This document shows, one piece after another, positions 55,667-64,000 of a stretch of DNA of 64,000 bases. The position numbers were made by a program, and so were the translations under genes. The notes under the pieces were generated by a model. That model had not been told where the DNA came from. It did no database searches and saw only the letters and a list, made by a program, of their open reading frames with translations. This DNA is from Colwellia sp. 75C3 (GTDB lineage Bacteria; Pseudomonadota; Gammaproteobacteria; Enterobacterales; Alteromonadaceae), in assembly GCF_002836255.1 (NCBI RefSeq), contig NZ_PJAU01000031.1:62001-126000 (forward strand), given 5' to 3'. Numbering within the stretch: position 1 is the stretch's first letter; every line of letters begins with the position of its first letter.

Positions 55667-58349
55667 CCAGTTACCTCATTACAGTCGTGAAAGATTATTG
55701 GGTGAAGGTGGTATGGGTAAAGTTTACCTAGCCCAAGATAACCAATTACAACGACAAGTAGCTATTAAAGAATTAACTTATCAGCCTAATGGCGATACGG
55801 TTAATCATGCCCTGCAAGAAGCACGTTTATTAGCGCGTGTGAACCATTCTAATATTATACAAATTTATAATGTCCATGATGAAGGTGATCATATCTCCTT
55901 GGTCATGGAGTACTTCAATAGTAAAACATTAACTCAGTTTCAACAGGAAACTTACTGTACCCTGGTTCAAAAGCTTGATTTATTGCAGCAACTTTCTGCT
56001 GGGTTAGCCGCAGCGCATAAAAATGATGTGATTCACTGTGATTTAAAACCGAATAATATATTAGTGAATGATCAAGGCCAGCTAAAAATCACTGATTTTG
56101 GCATCGCTTTGATAGCAAGTAATGAAAACATTACTAATACGCTTGAAGGTAATGAACAGGCTGATAATGCAGAAGGTATTCAATACGGTAGTTTGCTTTA
56201 TATGTCACCAGAGCAAATACAAAGGAAGGCTTTAGATTATCGTAGCGATATATTCTCCTTCGGCATAGTTGCTTATCAATTAATGGTGGGTAGCCATCCT
56301 TTTGGTCGAGGCTCAGCGACAGATATTGCTAATAGAATATGTGAAAGCACACCAGAACATGCCAAAAACTTAATGTTAAATGCACCGAGTGCATTAACTG
56401 ACTTGCTCATGGAAATGTTAATTCAACAACTTGAGCAAAGAACATTAACCGCTAGCGGCATAGAAAATAGATTAAAGCATATTAGAACAGCACTAATGCA
56501 AGCAGAGATCAGTGAGCAAGCAACATTACCTTTGAGTGAATTGCCTTTATCTTCTGGCGCTGCTGGCATAGGCGGTGGTGATACTGCTTTGTATACACAG
56601 CCTATATTACATACTCAAGTTATTCATACACCTGAAAGCCGACCAGTACCCTGGTTTAGACAGAATAATATAGCCATTACTAGCATGACTATAGCGTGTC
56701 TCATGCTGATCTTACTTTATTGGTTTGATAAAACGAATGAAGTGGAAACCAAGCAAGTTGTTATTTTAAAGCCGACATTGTCTGACAGCTCATTAATGGC
56801 ACCTATGCAACAAGATTTAGTTACGTCAGCGGTAGAAGATGCTTTACGCCAAGCAGTAATAAATACCAAAAATATGTATTTAATCTCGCAACGAGAAGTA
56901 AATGCTATTACTAAAGCATATCCTGATGATCTCAAAAAACTTAAACAAGCGGTTGGTGCTTCAGATATTATTTCAACTGAGCTGGAATGTGACAATAGCC
57001 GTTGTAAAGTGAGTTTTTCACGTTTGGTTGCTAACCCAAATAACAGTGATATGTTAAAGGTAAAATCTGAGAAAAACTGGTTAGCACCAATTGATAAGTT
57101 TAATGGGATTTTTAGTACTAGCCAAACGCAGTTTGCTTCGCTATTTCCTGAGCAGTCAGAAATAAATCAATCAGGTTTAGTTCAACGCCCTATTAATGAA
57201 GATGATTATCGTGACTACATTGAGCTTTATAGCGAAATTAAAGGCCACGGGAATTCTAGTACTGAAAGTTTGGACCAGTTAGAATCCTTGTTAGCACGTT
57301 CCCCTTATCTATATGCTGCTTATGGTTTATTTCGTGAAACTGCTTCAAATTTATATATAGATACTCGCGATAAAAGTCATCTCAAACGACTTGAATTGGT
57401 ACTGCAAAAATCCCCGCCTGAGTATAGATATAGTGTTTATCATGCAATAGATAAATTTTGGTTAGCATGTTATTTAGGCGAAATGGATTTAGCGAAATTA
57501 CAGATCATTGAAGCTAAGAATCGGGGCGCCGATACTTCAACTGATACTGAGTTAAATGCTTATTATCATTTTATAAATGGTCAATATGAAAAAGCAGCTG
57601 ATGCTTATCAGAGTGCATTGAAGCTACGTCAAAGTACTCGATTACTATATAACCTAGCTCTAACTTATTGGCAGATGGGCTCCATAAAGGAAGCAAATAA
57701 AACATTAGCTACAATTCTTAATATTATCCCTAATCATTATACAGCGCATAGATTACAAGCTAATGTTTGGTTATTGCAAGGTAAACTCGAATTAGCGATT
57801 ACTGCGTATGAAAAAATAGTAGCTAGCATAAATAATGGCAGCGATCTAACTAATTTAAGCATGGCCTATGGCTTGAATAAGCAATACCAGAAGTCGCTCG
57901 AATTTGCCCTGAAAGCTTTCAAGCAAAGCCCGAAACATCCAATTAAACTATTAAATTTAGCTGATATTGAAATGATTTTAGGTAATGAAGATAAGGCTAT
58001 TTCTCACTACCAAGAAGTAGTAGCTATTTTAGCTGGTAAGGATGAAGTTAAATATTTAACATATTTAGCACAAGCTTATGGGCAGTTAAATCAGGCGAAT
58101 TTGGCTATAGCAGCATTAAGTAAAGCGCAATCATTGGCGCCTGAAAATGGCGAGGTTTCTTATAGTTCAGCTATCGTTTACAGCTTATTGAATGAGAAAT
58201 CTTCGGCGACTCATCATGTAAAAACAGCATTGAAGGATAATATTGGTGTCGTTTGGTTTAACCTTCCTTGGTTTGATAATTTATGCTCAAATAAAGAGTT
58301 TATGCGTTTAATGGAAGAAAATAATAATTCACAACGCTGTTCTAATTAA
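55659..58349 (+). CDS. Membrane Ser/Thr protein kinase with periplasmic TPR domain
   Basis: 896 residues. Kinase domain 8-275: glycine loop LLGEGGMGKVY, Lys in VAIKEL, catalytic loop VIHCDLKPNNIL, DFG in ITDFGIAL and SPEQ. The catalytic loop has Cys where most kinases have Arg (HCD instead of HRD), a non-RD kinase. One membrane helix lies near 337-355. Outside, a TolB/FlgO-like alpha/beta domain (about 365-500) precedes several TPR units (AADAYQSALKLRQSTRLLYNLALTYWQMG, AIAALSKAQSLAPENGEV). It should phosphorylate the FHA protein encoded just upstream (inference). No PP2C phosphatase is seen nearby. Confidence 0.9.
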   Translation: MDNQLPHYSRERLLGEGGMGKVYLAQDNQLQRQVAIKELTYQPNGDTVNHALQEARLLARVNHSNIIQIYNVHDEGDHISLVMEYFNSKTLTQFQQETYCTLVQKLDLLQQLSAGLAAAHKNDVIHCDLKPNNILVNDQGQLKITDFGIALIASNENITNTLEGNEQADNAEGIQYGSLLYMSPEQIQRKALDYRSDIFSFGIVAYQLMVGSHPFGRGSATDIANRICESTPEHAKNLMLNAPSALTDLLMEMLIQQLEQRTLTASGIENRLKHIRTALMQAEISEQATLPLSELPLSSGAAGIGGGDTALYTQPILHTQVIHTPESRPVPWFRQNNIAITSMTIACLMLILLYWFDKTNEVETKQVVILKPTLSDSSLMAPMQQDLVTSAVEDALRQAVINTKNMYLISQREVNAITKAYPDDLKKLKQAVGASDIISTELECDNSRCKVSFSRLVANPNNSDMLKVKSEKNWLAPIDKFNGIFSTSQTQFASLFPEQSEINQSGLVQRPINEDDYRDYIELYSEIKGHGNSSTESLDQLESLLARSPYLYAAYGLFRETASNLYIDTRDKSHLKRLELVLQKSPPEYRYSVYHAIDKFWLACYLGEMDLAKLQIIEAKNRGADTSTDTELNAYYHFINGQYEKAADAYQSALKLRQSTRLLYNLALTYWQMGSIKEANKTLATILNIIPNHYTAHRLQANVWLLQGKLELAITAYEKIVASINNGSDLTNLSMAYGLNKQYQKSLEFALKAFKQSPKHPIKLLNLADIEMILGNEDKAISHYQEVVAILAGKDEVKYLTYLAQAYGQLNQANLAIAALSKAQSLAPENGEVSYSSAIVYSLLNEKSSATHHVKTALKDNIGVVWFNLPWFDNLCSNKEFMRLMEENNNSQRCSN

Positions 58350-58738
58350 TTTTGAATTACGTCACCAACATCAATAGCTCCAAAAGTTGACATTTGACCA
58401 TACGGTGAAACTTGCTCTTCTTCTACTTTTACTTCTTGTGTTGTTTCAACACTTTTAATGCTGGCCAATTTCGAAAATATATAATAATTGCTCTCAGCTA
58501 AATTTAATAACCTTTCCAACTGCTCTGCATCTCCATCAGCCATTGTTAGTAATTGATTAAGTAGTTCTGGATTCGTTATGGCGATGTCATCTAATCGTTC
58601 AATAAGGTCAGGGTTAGTCTCTGCAATAGTGATTAGCATGTCAGTCGAGCTTGTCGTGGTAGCTGCAAAAGCGCTAGGTAAATAAACACTGCTCGTTAAA
58701 GCCAACAATAGTGATAATACTTTAATATATTTGTTCAT
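58346..58738 (-). CDS. Small secreted helical protein
   Basis: 130 residues with a clear signal peptide (LLLALTSSVYLPSAFA). The mature part has repeated helical units rich in Leu, Asp and Asn: TNPDLIERLDDIAI, TNPELLNQLLTMAD and DAEQLERLLNLAESN. The tail is acidic and ends VGDVIQN. I do not recognise it. It is convergent with the kinase gene and overlaps its 3' end by four bases. Any link with the kinase's periplasmic TPRs is a guess. Confidence 0.6.
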   Translation of the reverse strand: MNKYIKVLSLLLALTSSVYLPSAFAATTTSSTDMLITIAETNPDLIERLDDIAITNPELLNQLLTMADGDAEQLERLLNLAESNYYIFSKLASIKSVETTQEVKVEEEQVSPYGQMSTFGAIDVGDVIQN

Positions 58739-59190
58739 GACGTTTCCTGTTTTGTAACGTAAGTGTTTAGTTTAAATTATTTATTAAGTGAGGGATGTGT
58801 TCCCTTGAAATCTGGATGTAAATTTATAGGTTAGGTGCTCCTTAATCCATGACAGCCAATTACAAGGTAGTTAATACTTCTATTCATCTTGTTTTTCAAT
58901 GTTTTCCTGCTCAATAAGTTATTGTTTAACAATCGATTAGTCTATATGTGTGTTTTTGTCAATATACCGGTTAAAAATTACTTAAAATTTTTTTTCGTAA
59001 TAGCGTGTCATTTTTATTGCACAATTAACCGAAAAAAATCCATTTGTTACGCCATATTTTTCTAATGACATTATTTTTGTAATGTCGTGTAATGTCTATT
59101 CGTCATTAATTATGAAATAGTTGTCTGAGGCTAAAAAATCAAAAATCGCCTTCAAATAATCATATTTTTAGGGCGAGGAAGACAATCATA
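58739..59190. other. 452-base AT-rich intergenic region
   Basis: No gene seen. It contains the divergent promoters of the small secreted protein and of the gene at 59191. GAGGAAG lies 14 bases before the latter's ATG. I see no strong hairpin or known operator. Confidence 0.5.
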
Positions 59191-59583
59191 ATGCATGCGA
59201 TGTTATCACTAGACTTTAATCATGACTTAAACCGAGAAGCTGATGCTATTTCACAGCCAGGAATTAAAGCTGGAACGCGTGGGTTAAGGGTAATAAATAT
59301 GAAAACTGCAACGCCATGTAATCAAGTTCACGTAAGGCAAGTTGACGAAAGCATACTTACCAACTTAGCTGAGCATCAAATGCATGTTAAAGGCGTACGT
59401 AAGTGTTGCCAATGCGCATATAACTCTGGATACCAACAAGGCGCTCTGTTACAAAAATTTATTAGTTTGGATATTGAAAGCTTAGGTGACTCACATGCAA
59501 GCGCGGATGGTCACTATAAAAGTATTCATCAAGCTTTTGCTCTAGGGTATAGCGATGGCGTTAATTCGTTTATTCTTAGCTAG
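59191..59583 (+). CDS. Uncharacterised 130-residue protein with MHAMLSLD start
   Basis: I do not recognise the family. It has no signal peptide. The first eight residues, MHAMLSLD, are the same as in the gene at 63003, and the codons differ only at silent positions. The middle has a CCQCAYNSGYQQGALL segment that could bind metal with its cysteines, and the end repeats a related GYSDG turn (HQAFALGYSDGVNS). A good ribosome-binding site (GAGGAAG) supports the start. Function unknown. Confidence 0.6.
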   Translation: MHAMLSLDFNHDLNREADAISQPGIKAGTRGLRVINMKTATPCNQVHVRQVDESILTNLAEHQMHVKGVRKCCQCAYNSGYQQGALLQKFISLDIESLGDSHASADGHYKSIHQAFALGYSDGVNSFILS

Positions 59584-59687
59584 TAGCACCTTTCAAAGTA
59601 GTTAACGCTAGTTTGAAGAGCAGTTCAAAAGGAAGTTAAAGGGGGATGGAAAGTGATTTCTTCCCAATTTTTCAACCGGAGTTTTTA

Positions 59688-59891
59688 ATGAAAAAGAGAA
59701 CAATACTAATGATAGAATCTGGTTTTAATTTAGTTCAAGTCGACTTATTGAATGCAGGTAATAACATCATGAGAACTTCTTTTGAAGTTATCGATCCTAT
59801 TGAAGATGTTATCGGCCGTTTTGGTAGCTTAAAAGAAGCTGAGAATTTCATTAAGATGTTATGTCTTCTGAACCAAGAACAAGCAGTGTAA
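59688..59891 (+). CDS. Small uncharacterised protein, 67 residues
   Basis: The start at 59688 is chosen because CGGAG lies six bases before it; an upstream in-frame ATG at 59646 would add 14 residues (MESDFFPIFQPEFL). The protein (KKRTILMIESGFNLVQVDL, then GRFGSLKEAENFIKMLCLL) looks like a small alpha/beta fold without a signal peptide. It follows the 130-residue gene by about 100 bases on the same strand. Function unknown. Confidence 0.5.
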   Translation: MKKRTILMIESGFNLVQVDLLNAGNNIMRTSFEVIDPIEDVIGRFGSLKEAENFIKMLCLLNQEQAV

Positions 59892-60118
59892 TGGGTGTGG
59901 GGTAGTGTCTCTACCCTAACCTTTAATCCTTTCAATCTAACAATCCACGTCTATTTACTTTTCCCATAAGCATTATCATCTGCCGAATAACAATCTGAAA
60001 TAACCTTATGTTATTAACTTACCTGGTAACATGTGCACAGGACCTAAATATTGAATAACGATTTATCCTTAACCGTAGTAGCCAGCTATTACTCAACTAA
60101 ATTACTACGCATTTAAAC

Positions 60119-62191
60119 TTACTCATCTAATATGACCATTTGGTTGGCAAACTTCTCGTTTTGAACCTTTATACACTGCTCTTCAATTAAATATGCCACT
60201 CGATTACAACCTGAATTTAACTCACTTTCAGCCAACTGATTATTTACAGTGTTGAATGTATAAAGCTTGTTGCTAGGATCGTATAAGTAGAAGGTATCAT
60301 CAAAATAGAACCAATTTGATAGCTCGAAAGAAAGTGGTATTAACAAGGTTTCACTTCCTGTAGCTGATAACGTCCAAATACCGAACTTGTGGTAATTTTC
60401 AAAAAACAATTCGTCACCGTTTATCAACGGATTATAGCCACCATGCGTGGTTAATTGCGTAATATCCCCAGAGCTTAGCTGATAACTGAATAAGTTGTAA
60501 CTGTCGGTTGTTTTACCTGTAAAAACCAGCTTGTTAGCTGTCAACGTGGGATGAGAACCTTCAACGTGTACGATGAACTCACCAAATCGGTATTGGCTAT
60601 CTAAGTTAAAGATTAATATGCCTTTTTGAGTGGAAATGGCCGCTATATTAGCGTCTTTATCTGCCGACATGCTTTTTATAGATAAACTGCCTTTGAAGTC
60701 ACTAATTTGCTGGTGCTGCTGAGTGTTTTGGTTATATGACCAAATTTGGCTAATGCCTGTTCTATTTGAAGCATACCAAAGATGTTCATTATCAAATTGA
60801 TAGGGAATGTTATTCTTTATACCTTTTTCGGTGGTGATTTCAGTTGAGATATCGGAATGTAATCCATGCATGACTAAATTTTGAGAATAAAACTCGCCTT
60901 CATTAAATATAATGCCATTGTTAAAGCGAGTAACAGCTTTAAATGGCTGTATTATTGGCATTTTAACCGTATCAATTGGCTCACCATTATCATTAAAATG
61001 AACGGTTGTTATGCCACCATAATTATCTTTATATTTTATTTTTGAAGTAAATAAGGCAACGGAGTACAAGGGTAATTCAACCGTGGTAGACCATAGTTCC
61101 TCGTTAAAGTTGTTATTTTCATAGATAGAAATATGCGTAGCAAACCAGTCATTATTACTCAATAGTGCCACTAAGGTATTGTCTTTATTAGTAACAACCT
61201 TATAAATACCCGCTCCGCCTTTTTCGGCAGTCTTAACCTCTGTTTGTTCACCATTTTCAATATTAATAAGGCGTAAATTTGCCGGGATAGATTCTTTAAA
61301 AGACTCGGTTACAAGTAGGCCATTATTACCGTTATAGATCATAGAAAAGGTGGGTGAATTAATACTGCAATTGGTCATTGTTTCGCCAATGCCATCTGCT
61401 AACAAAGCCGTTAACGCTATTTTTTCAATCCAGCACTGACCATCTTTAACATTTTTAAAGGCAACCGTATTGTCGGTAAGCCAAATAGGGGAGGTTAGCG
61501 CAGTTCCTTGTCGCTTAATGTATTGCGTGGTGCTATCCGCAATAGAGTGAATGCCTAATAGCCAATGAGGAGAATCTAACGCTTGTGCTGAAAATAATAT
61601 GGTATCGCCGTTTTCATTCGGGGACAGCTCATACTTCATGGTTTTCGACTCATAGGCTATTTTATAATGAGGGATTTTGGTTTTAGTTTTTTCATCTAAC
61701 TCTGAAATGCTTTTAGCACTAAATAACAACACTAATATAAAGCACAACAATATTACTGAGCCTACTAAACCAATGGAAAGCACTAATCGTAAAGAAAAAA
61801 ACTTAGTATTGAGTTGCTCTTTTTCAATGCTTGTTATTACCGGTGTTGCTATTTCCTTAACAGAATCAAGGTTACTTAAGTGATAACCTTTTTTCGAAAT
61901 ATTAACGATAAGGGATGAAAGAGTAGGCTCTATAATTTTAGATTTTTTTCGTAAGTTAGAAATTATCCGCGTTAACGAATTATCGGAAGTGGTTATATCA
62001 ATTGGCCAACACTCAAATAACATTTCTTTTGATAACGTTTCACCTTGAGCTTGATACAATTTTAGTAAAACTTTTGCTTCAAGGTTTTCTAATTGCACGC
62101 ATAGGGAACGATCGCTTTTAGAAGTTAAAGTGTTCTTCTCTGGGGAGAAAAGGATATTTTTTCCAAGTAAAATAAAGTCAGTATTTGTCAC
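60119..62191 (-). CDS. CadC-like membrane winged-helix regulator with periplasmic propeller, second copy
   Basis: 690 residues. The winged helix spans about 10-105 (LENLEAKVLLKLYQAQGETLSKEMLFECWP, LTRIISNLRKKSKI, ISKKGYHLS). One membrane helix is at about 134-158. The periplasmic part is propeller-like (DKDANIAAIST, ASNRTGISQIWSYN, LTTHGGYNPLINGDELFF) but with weaker blades than the regulator at 1086. It probably controls nearby genes on a periplasmic signal. Upstream lie a 26-codon membrane peptide on the same strand and a divergent 80-residue secreted protein, both candidate targets. Confidence 0.82.
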   Translation of the reverse strand: MTNTDFILLGKNILFSPEKNTLTSKSDRSLCVQLENLEAKVLLKLYQAQGETLSKEMLFECWPIDITTSDNSLTRIISNLRKKSKIIEPTLSSLIVNISKKGYHLSNLDSVKEIATPVITSIEKEQLNTKFFSLRLVLSIGLVGSVILLCFILVLLFSAKSISELDEKTKTKIPHYKIAYESKTMKYELSPNENGDTILFSAQALDSPHWLLGIHSIADSTTQYIKRQGTALTSPIWLTDNTVAFKNVKDGQCWIEKIALTALLADGIGETMTNCSINSPTFSMIYNGNNGLLVTESFKESIPANLRLINIENGEQTEVKTAEKGGAGIYKVVTNKDNTLVALLSNNDWFATHISIYENNNFNEELWSTTVELPLYSVALFTSKIKYKDNYGGITTVHFNDNGEPIDTVKMPIIQPFKAVTRFNNGIIFNEGEFYSQNLVMHGLHSDISTEITTEKGIKNNIPYQFDNEHLWYASNRTGISQIWSYNQNTQQHQQISDFKGSLSIKSMSADKDANIAAISTQKGILIFNLDSQYRFGEFIVHVEGSHPTLTANKLVFTGKTTDSYNLFSYQLSSGDITQLTTHGGYNPLINGDELFFENYHKFGIWTLSATGSETLLIPLSFELSNWFYFDDTFYLYDPSNKLYTFNTVNNQLAESELNSGCNRVAYLIEEQCIKVQNEKFANQMVILDE

Positions 62192-62248
62192 TGTACAACC
62201 TTTAGCCAGTCAATAAACAAAGTTCATCGACATTGTGTATTCGTCCAA

Positions 62249-62329
62249 TCATAAGCGCAAGAAAAACACGACCAAAACAGTAAATATGATTGAAATAATA
62301 AAAGCATAAACATTAAATAACAAATCCAT
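62249..62329 (-). CDS. Predicted 26-residue membrane peptide
   Basis: ATG at 62329, TGA at 62251-62249. The sequence begins MDLLFNVYAFII and ends VVFFLRL; it is almost wholly hydrophobic with one Asp at the start and one Arg near the end, the pattern of a single-pass small membrane protein. AGGAAAAT lies about eight bases upstream. It ends 57 bases before the winged-helix regulator, on the same strand. Too short for certainty. Confidence 0.45.
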   Translation of the reverse strand: MDLLFNVYAFIISIIFTVLVVFFLRL

Positions 62330-62400
62330 AAAGTTATTTTCCTGTTTAAATTCAATATTAAAGGCCTATTTTAAAATAGTATTATTAGGTTGTTTTTATA

Positions 62401-62643
62401 ATGTTGAAAAAAATCATTTTAGTTAGCTTCTTTATTTCATTTTGCGGTGTTTCTGCGGAAATAGTACCTAATGACCAAGCATTTTCTCAAACTGTACCAG
62501 CACTAAAAATTCAAGAAATAGCGCTCGAAAAAATACAATTCTTTAAATGCTCATCTTATCCTCTTTGTGTTGATTATCCCGATGATAATTCTGGTGGTTC
62601 AGGTAAGAACGGTTTTAATAATACTCGTGTTGTTAGTCGATAA
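62401..62643 (+). CDS. Small secreted protein, 80 residues
   Basis: A signal peptide (MLKKIILVSFFISFCGVSA) precedes a 61-residue mature part with two Cys (FFKCSSYPLCVDYPDD) seven residues apart and a Gly/Asn-rich tail (NSGGSGKNGFNNTR). I do not recognise a family. It is divergent from the membrane peptide and regulator, and a hairpin follows it at 62665-62684. It may be the signal or target of the regulator (inference). Confidence 0.55.
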   Translation: MLKKIILVSFFISFCGVSAEIVPNDQAFSQTVPALKIQEIALEKIQFFKCSSYPLCVDYPDDNSGGSGKNGFNNTRVVSR

Positions 62644-63002
62644 AGTAATAAACACGTTGCTTGATAAGTTGTTAGAACAACTTAATTGTAAGGCCAATCT
62701 ACAGAGTGATATTGGATGAAAGCTTTAAGAGTTTAAGCCTAAATTCCAATGTGATTTTTTATGCCTAGGAAATACTGGAATTACTGTTCAGTTTAGTCAT
62801 AACAGTTTTTATCTTTATACAGTGACAAGTAGTGGCGCTGTAAACATTAACGAAATGCAGCGATAGCAAATAATGGCCAAGGGTTGAATAGTTTTATAGC
62901 TCGCATTGTTAATAAAAATTACGCCAAAAAATTCAATAACCATTAATAAGAAAACTTGCACCCTACAAGCATTTATATGTTGTAGGTAAGGGAGTAAAAA
63001 CA
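62644..63002. other. 359-base gap after the small secreted protein
   Basis: TAAGTTGTT (62665-62673) pairs perfectly with AACAACTTA (62676-62684), a possible terminator without a T-run. No supported gene follows until 63003. GTAAGGGAG before 63003 can serve as its ribosome-binding site. Confidence 0.5.
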
Positions 63003-63269
63003 ATGCACGCAATGTTATCGCTAGACCTAGATGAAAAGACCACTACCACAGAACGAGAAAAATTCTACGCCCACATCAGAGACAGTGGTTGGATGAAGCT
63101 AGCCAAAGTAACCACAACATGGTTTACCTGTTATAAGGAATCGGCAACAGAAGAGCGGATTATTGCTGAAGTAAAGCAAGACGTAGCTGCTGCTGCTTCT
63201 CGGTATTCAGGAGTTGCTAATTATGATGCAGTGGTGAACGTGAGTAAGTCAAAACCAATCCCATTTTAA
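63003..63269 (+). CDS. Small uncharacterised protein, possible Cas2/VapD/GhoS-like ferredoxin fold
   Basis: 88 residues. It opens MHAMLSLDLDEKT, then a helix REKFYAHIRDSGWMKLA, a strand VTTTWFTCYK, a helix EERIIAEVKQDVAAAASRYSG and a last strand YDAVVNVSKS. The beta-alpha-beta-alpha-beta order with an early Asp pair recalls the small ferredoxin-like nucleases and antitoxins, but no catalytic motif proves this. It shares its first eight residues with the gene at 59191. No toxin or antitoxin partner and no CRISPR array is near. Confidence 0.55.
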   Translation: MHAMLSLDLDEKTTTTEREKFYAHIRDSGWMKLAKVTTTWFTCYKESATEERIIAEVKQDVAAAASRYSGVANYDAVVNVSKSKPIPF

Positions 63270-63397
63270 GTTGACCTAGCAAACGGCCGTGATGCATGAG
63301 TATTACTTTCATAGGTCAAAGACCTCAATTTTTTGTTAATAACTATTAGTGTAAATAGATAGTGGATAAATTTATTCAAATTACCAAGGAGAAGCAC

Positions 63398-63547
63398 ATG
63401 GCTGTTAAACATATTCCTACCGGCGTGGTACATCATGAAAAGAAGGATGGCACTACAGGTTGCGGTGTAGATACCAAAAAGAACAATGACCATTGGGGCG
63501 ATTCACAGCAAAAAATCACCTGTGATAAGAACGGTTGTAAGGATTAG
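63398..63547 (+). CDS. Small cysteine-containing protein, 49 residues
   Basis: MAVKHIPTGVVHHEKKDG opens the protein; AAGGAG lies six bases before this ATG, so the longer reading from GTG 63362 is less likely. Three Cys occur in GCGVD and ITCDKNGCK, with a central DHWGDSQQK; two His and Cys pairs could bind zinc. No signal peptide. Function unknown. Confidence 0.6.
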   Translation: MAVKHIPTGVVHHEKKDGTTGCGVDTKKNNDHWGDSQQKITCDKNGCKD

Positions 63548-63757
63548 GTTTTATAAATATTAATCATAATTTGTTAGACAAATACCGATATAGCAATGAA
63601 TTTGAGTATCACCCTATGACAAGTGTCAGTTTAATGTACGTCATGAATGCGCAGATTGTGCTTATTAAACAAAAGTATTAATTAGTCATCTTAAAGCCCC
63701 GTCGTTGAAATTCGTAGTATGAATCCTCGTTTCATTAGGGGGATGTCTTTAATAATT

Positions 63758-63792
63758 AAAAGGACAACTAGCTTAAACTAGTTGCCCTTTTT
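63758..63792. terminator. Rho-independent terminator
   Basis: AAAAGG and CAACTAG (63758-63771) pair with CTAGTTG and CCTTTT (63778-63791) with one A/C mismatch; T5 follows on the plus strand and T-rich sequence on the minus strand. It serves the convergent small gene and the peptidase gene. Confidence 0.85.
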
Positions 63793-63821
63793 GTAACTTT
63801 AATTATTCGCACGTAAGCTTA

Positions 63822-64000
63822 CTAATCCAATAAATTCACTTTGAAAAACTCAGTCTTCATAGTTTTATAATGCAGTGTTGTGCCTTCACCTTCTTTTAAA
63901 CTATGGCTTCGATTAGGGTAAGACATAAACTCAAACTGTTTGTTGGCTTCAACGAGTTTATTGATTAAACGCTCGCTGCCTTGGTAATGCACGTTGTCAT
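63822..64000 (-). CDS. S9 family peptidase (dipeptidyl-peptidase IV-like), C-terminus, cut by window edge
   Basis: The stop TAG is at 63824-63822 and the frame is open to the right edge, about 59 residues. It contains DNVHYQGSERLINKLVEANKQ split around the catalytic Asp, and YPNRSHSL with the catalytic His, the typical last part of the alpha/beta-hydrolase domain in S9B peptidases. The Ser and the propeller domain lie outside. It would release X-Pro dipeptides or related peptides, probably in the periplasm. Confidence 0.85.
   Translation of the reverse strand, partial: DNVHYQGSERLINKLVEANKQFEFMSYPNRSHSLKEGEGTTLHYKTMKTEFFKVNLLD

Noticed and set aside
59395..59400. TACGTA core inside the 130-residue gene
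   Set aside because: Flanks do not match and it is coding; probably chance.
63003..63269. CRISPR-associated cas2
   Set aside because: A ferredoxin-like pattern is plausible, but there is no cas1, no repeat array and no diagnostic motif; listed as an unknown small protein.
63273..63319. TTGACCTA/TAGGTCAA inverted repeat after the gene at 63003
   Set aside because: An eight-base stem with a 33-base loop is weak and no adjacent T-run supports a terminator.

Overview
The window looks like chromosomal DNA of a cold-adapted marine gammaproteobacterium of the Alteromonadales, most like Colwellia or a close relative. This rests on the AT-rich base composition, the gene families (large TonB receptor, tryptophan-halogenase-like proteins, CadC-type regulators with periplasmic propellers, an SLC45-like sugar transporter) and general protein style; no rRNA or tRNA was seen to confirm it. 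No phage, plasmid, CRISPR or insertion-sequence transposase was found. The DNA at both edges cuts genes.

Layout. 1-1060: end of an MscS-like channel and a sigma-70-like factor. 1086-8444: a membrane-anchored winged-helix regulator with a propeller domain, divergent from an esterase, three tandem paralogous secreted propeller proteins and a serine hydrolase. 8641-17260: a binding-protein/OmpA fusion with an unknown partner, small envelope proteins, a second MscS channel, the EF-P modification gene epmB next to efp, and an outer-membrane barrel. 17420-27725: a maltodextrin cluster (LacI regulator, sugar transporter, glucokinase, GH31 and GH13 glucosidases, periplasmic alpha-amylase). 28041-32791: a hybrid histidine kinase broken by one in-frame TAG, translationally coupled to a secreted protein with many 'PxDVY' repeats. 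33063-37557: methyltransferases, a FemAB-like acyltransferase, a LysR regulator and a quinone-oxidoreductase-like enzyme. 37763-43092: a GH63 glucosidase, a BlaI/M56 pair and a lipoprotein. 43146-52694: the second part of the maltodextrin system, with two halogenase-family proteins, a TonB receptor and a lipoprotein pullulanase. 52939-58738: an acyltransferase fused to a winged helix, then an FHA protein, a Ser/Thr kinase with TPRs and a small secreted protein. 59191-64000: small uncharacterised proteins, a second membrane winged-helix regulator, a 26-residue membrane peptide and the end of an S9 peptidase.

How the genes work together. Seven good copies (plus one weak) of a palindromic operator centred on TACGTA lie only upstream of the sugar genes. 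They tie together the transporter, GH31-glk, GH13-amylase, TonB receptor and pullulanase as one regulon, very probably under the LacI-type protein at 17420-18442. The inferred flow is: pullulanase and amylase cut alpha-glucans, the TonB receptor imports maltodextrins, the SLC45-like carrier takes them into the cytoplasm, the glucosidases release glucose and glucokinase phosphorylates it.

The least explained parts are the DVY-repeat/histidine-kinase pair, the FHA/non-RD kinase module, the transporter leader that holds an intrinsic terminator downstream of its operator, the propeller gene cluster, and the small genes at 59-63.6 kb, two of which share the N-terminus MHAMLSLD.
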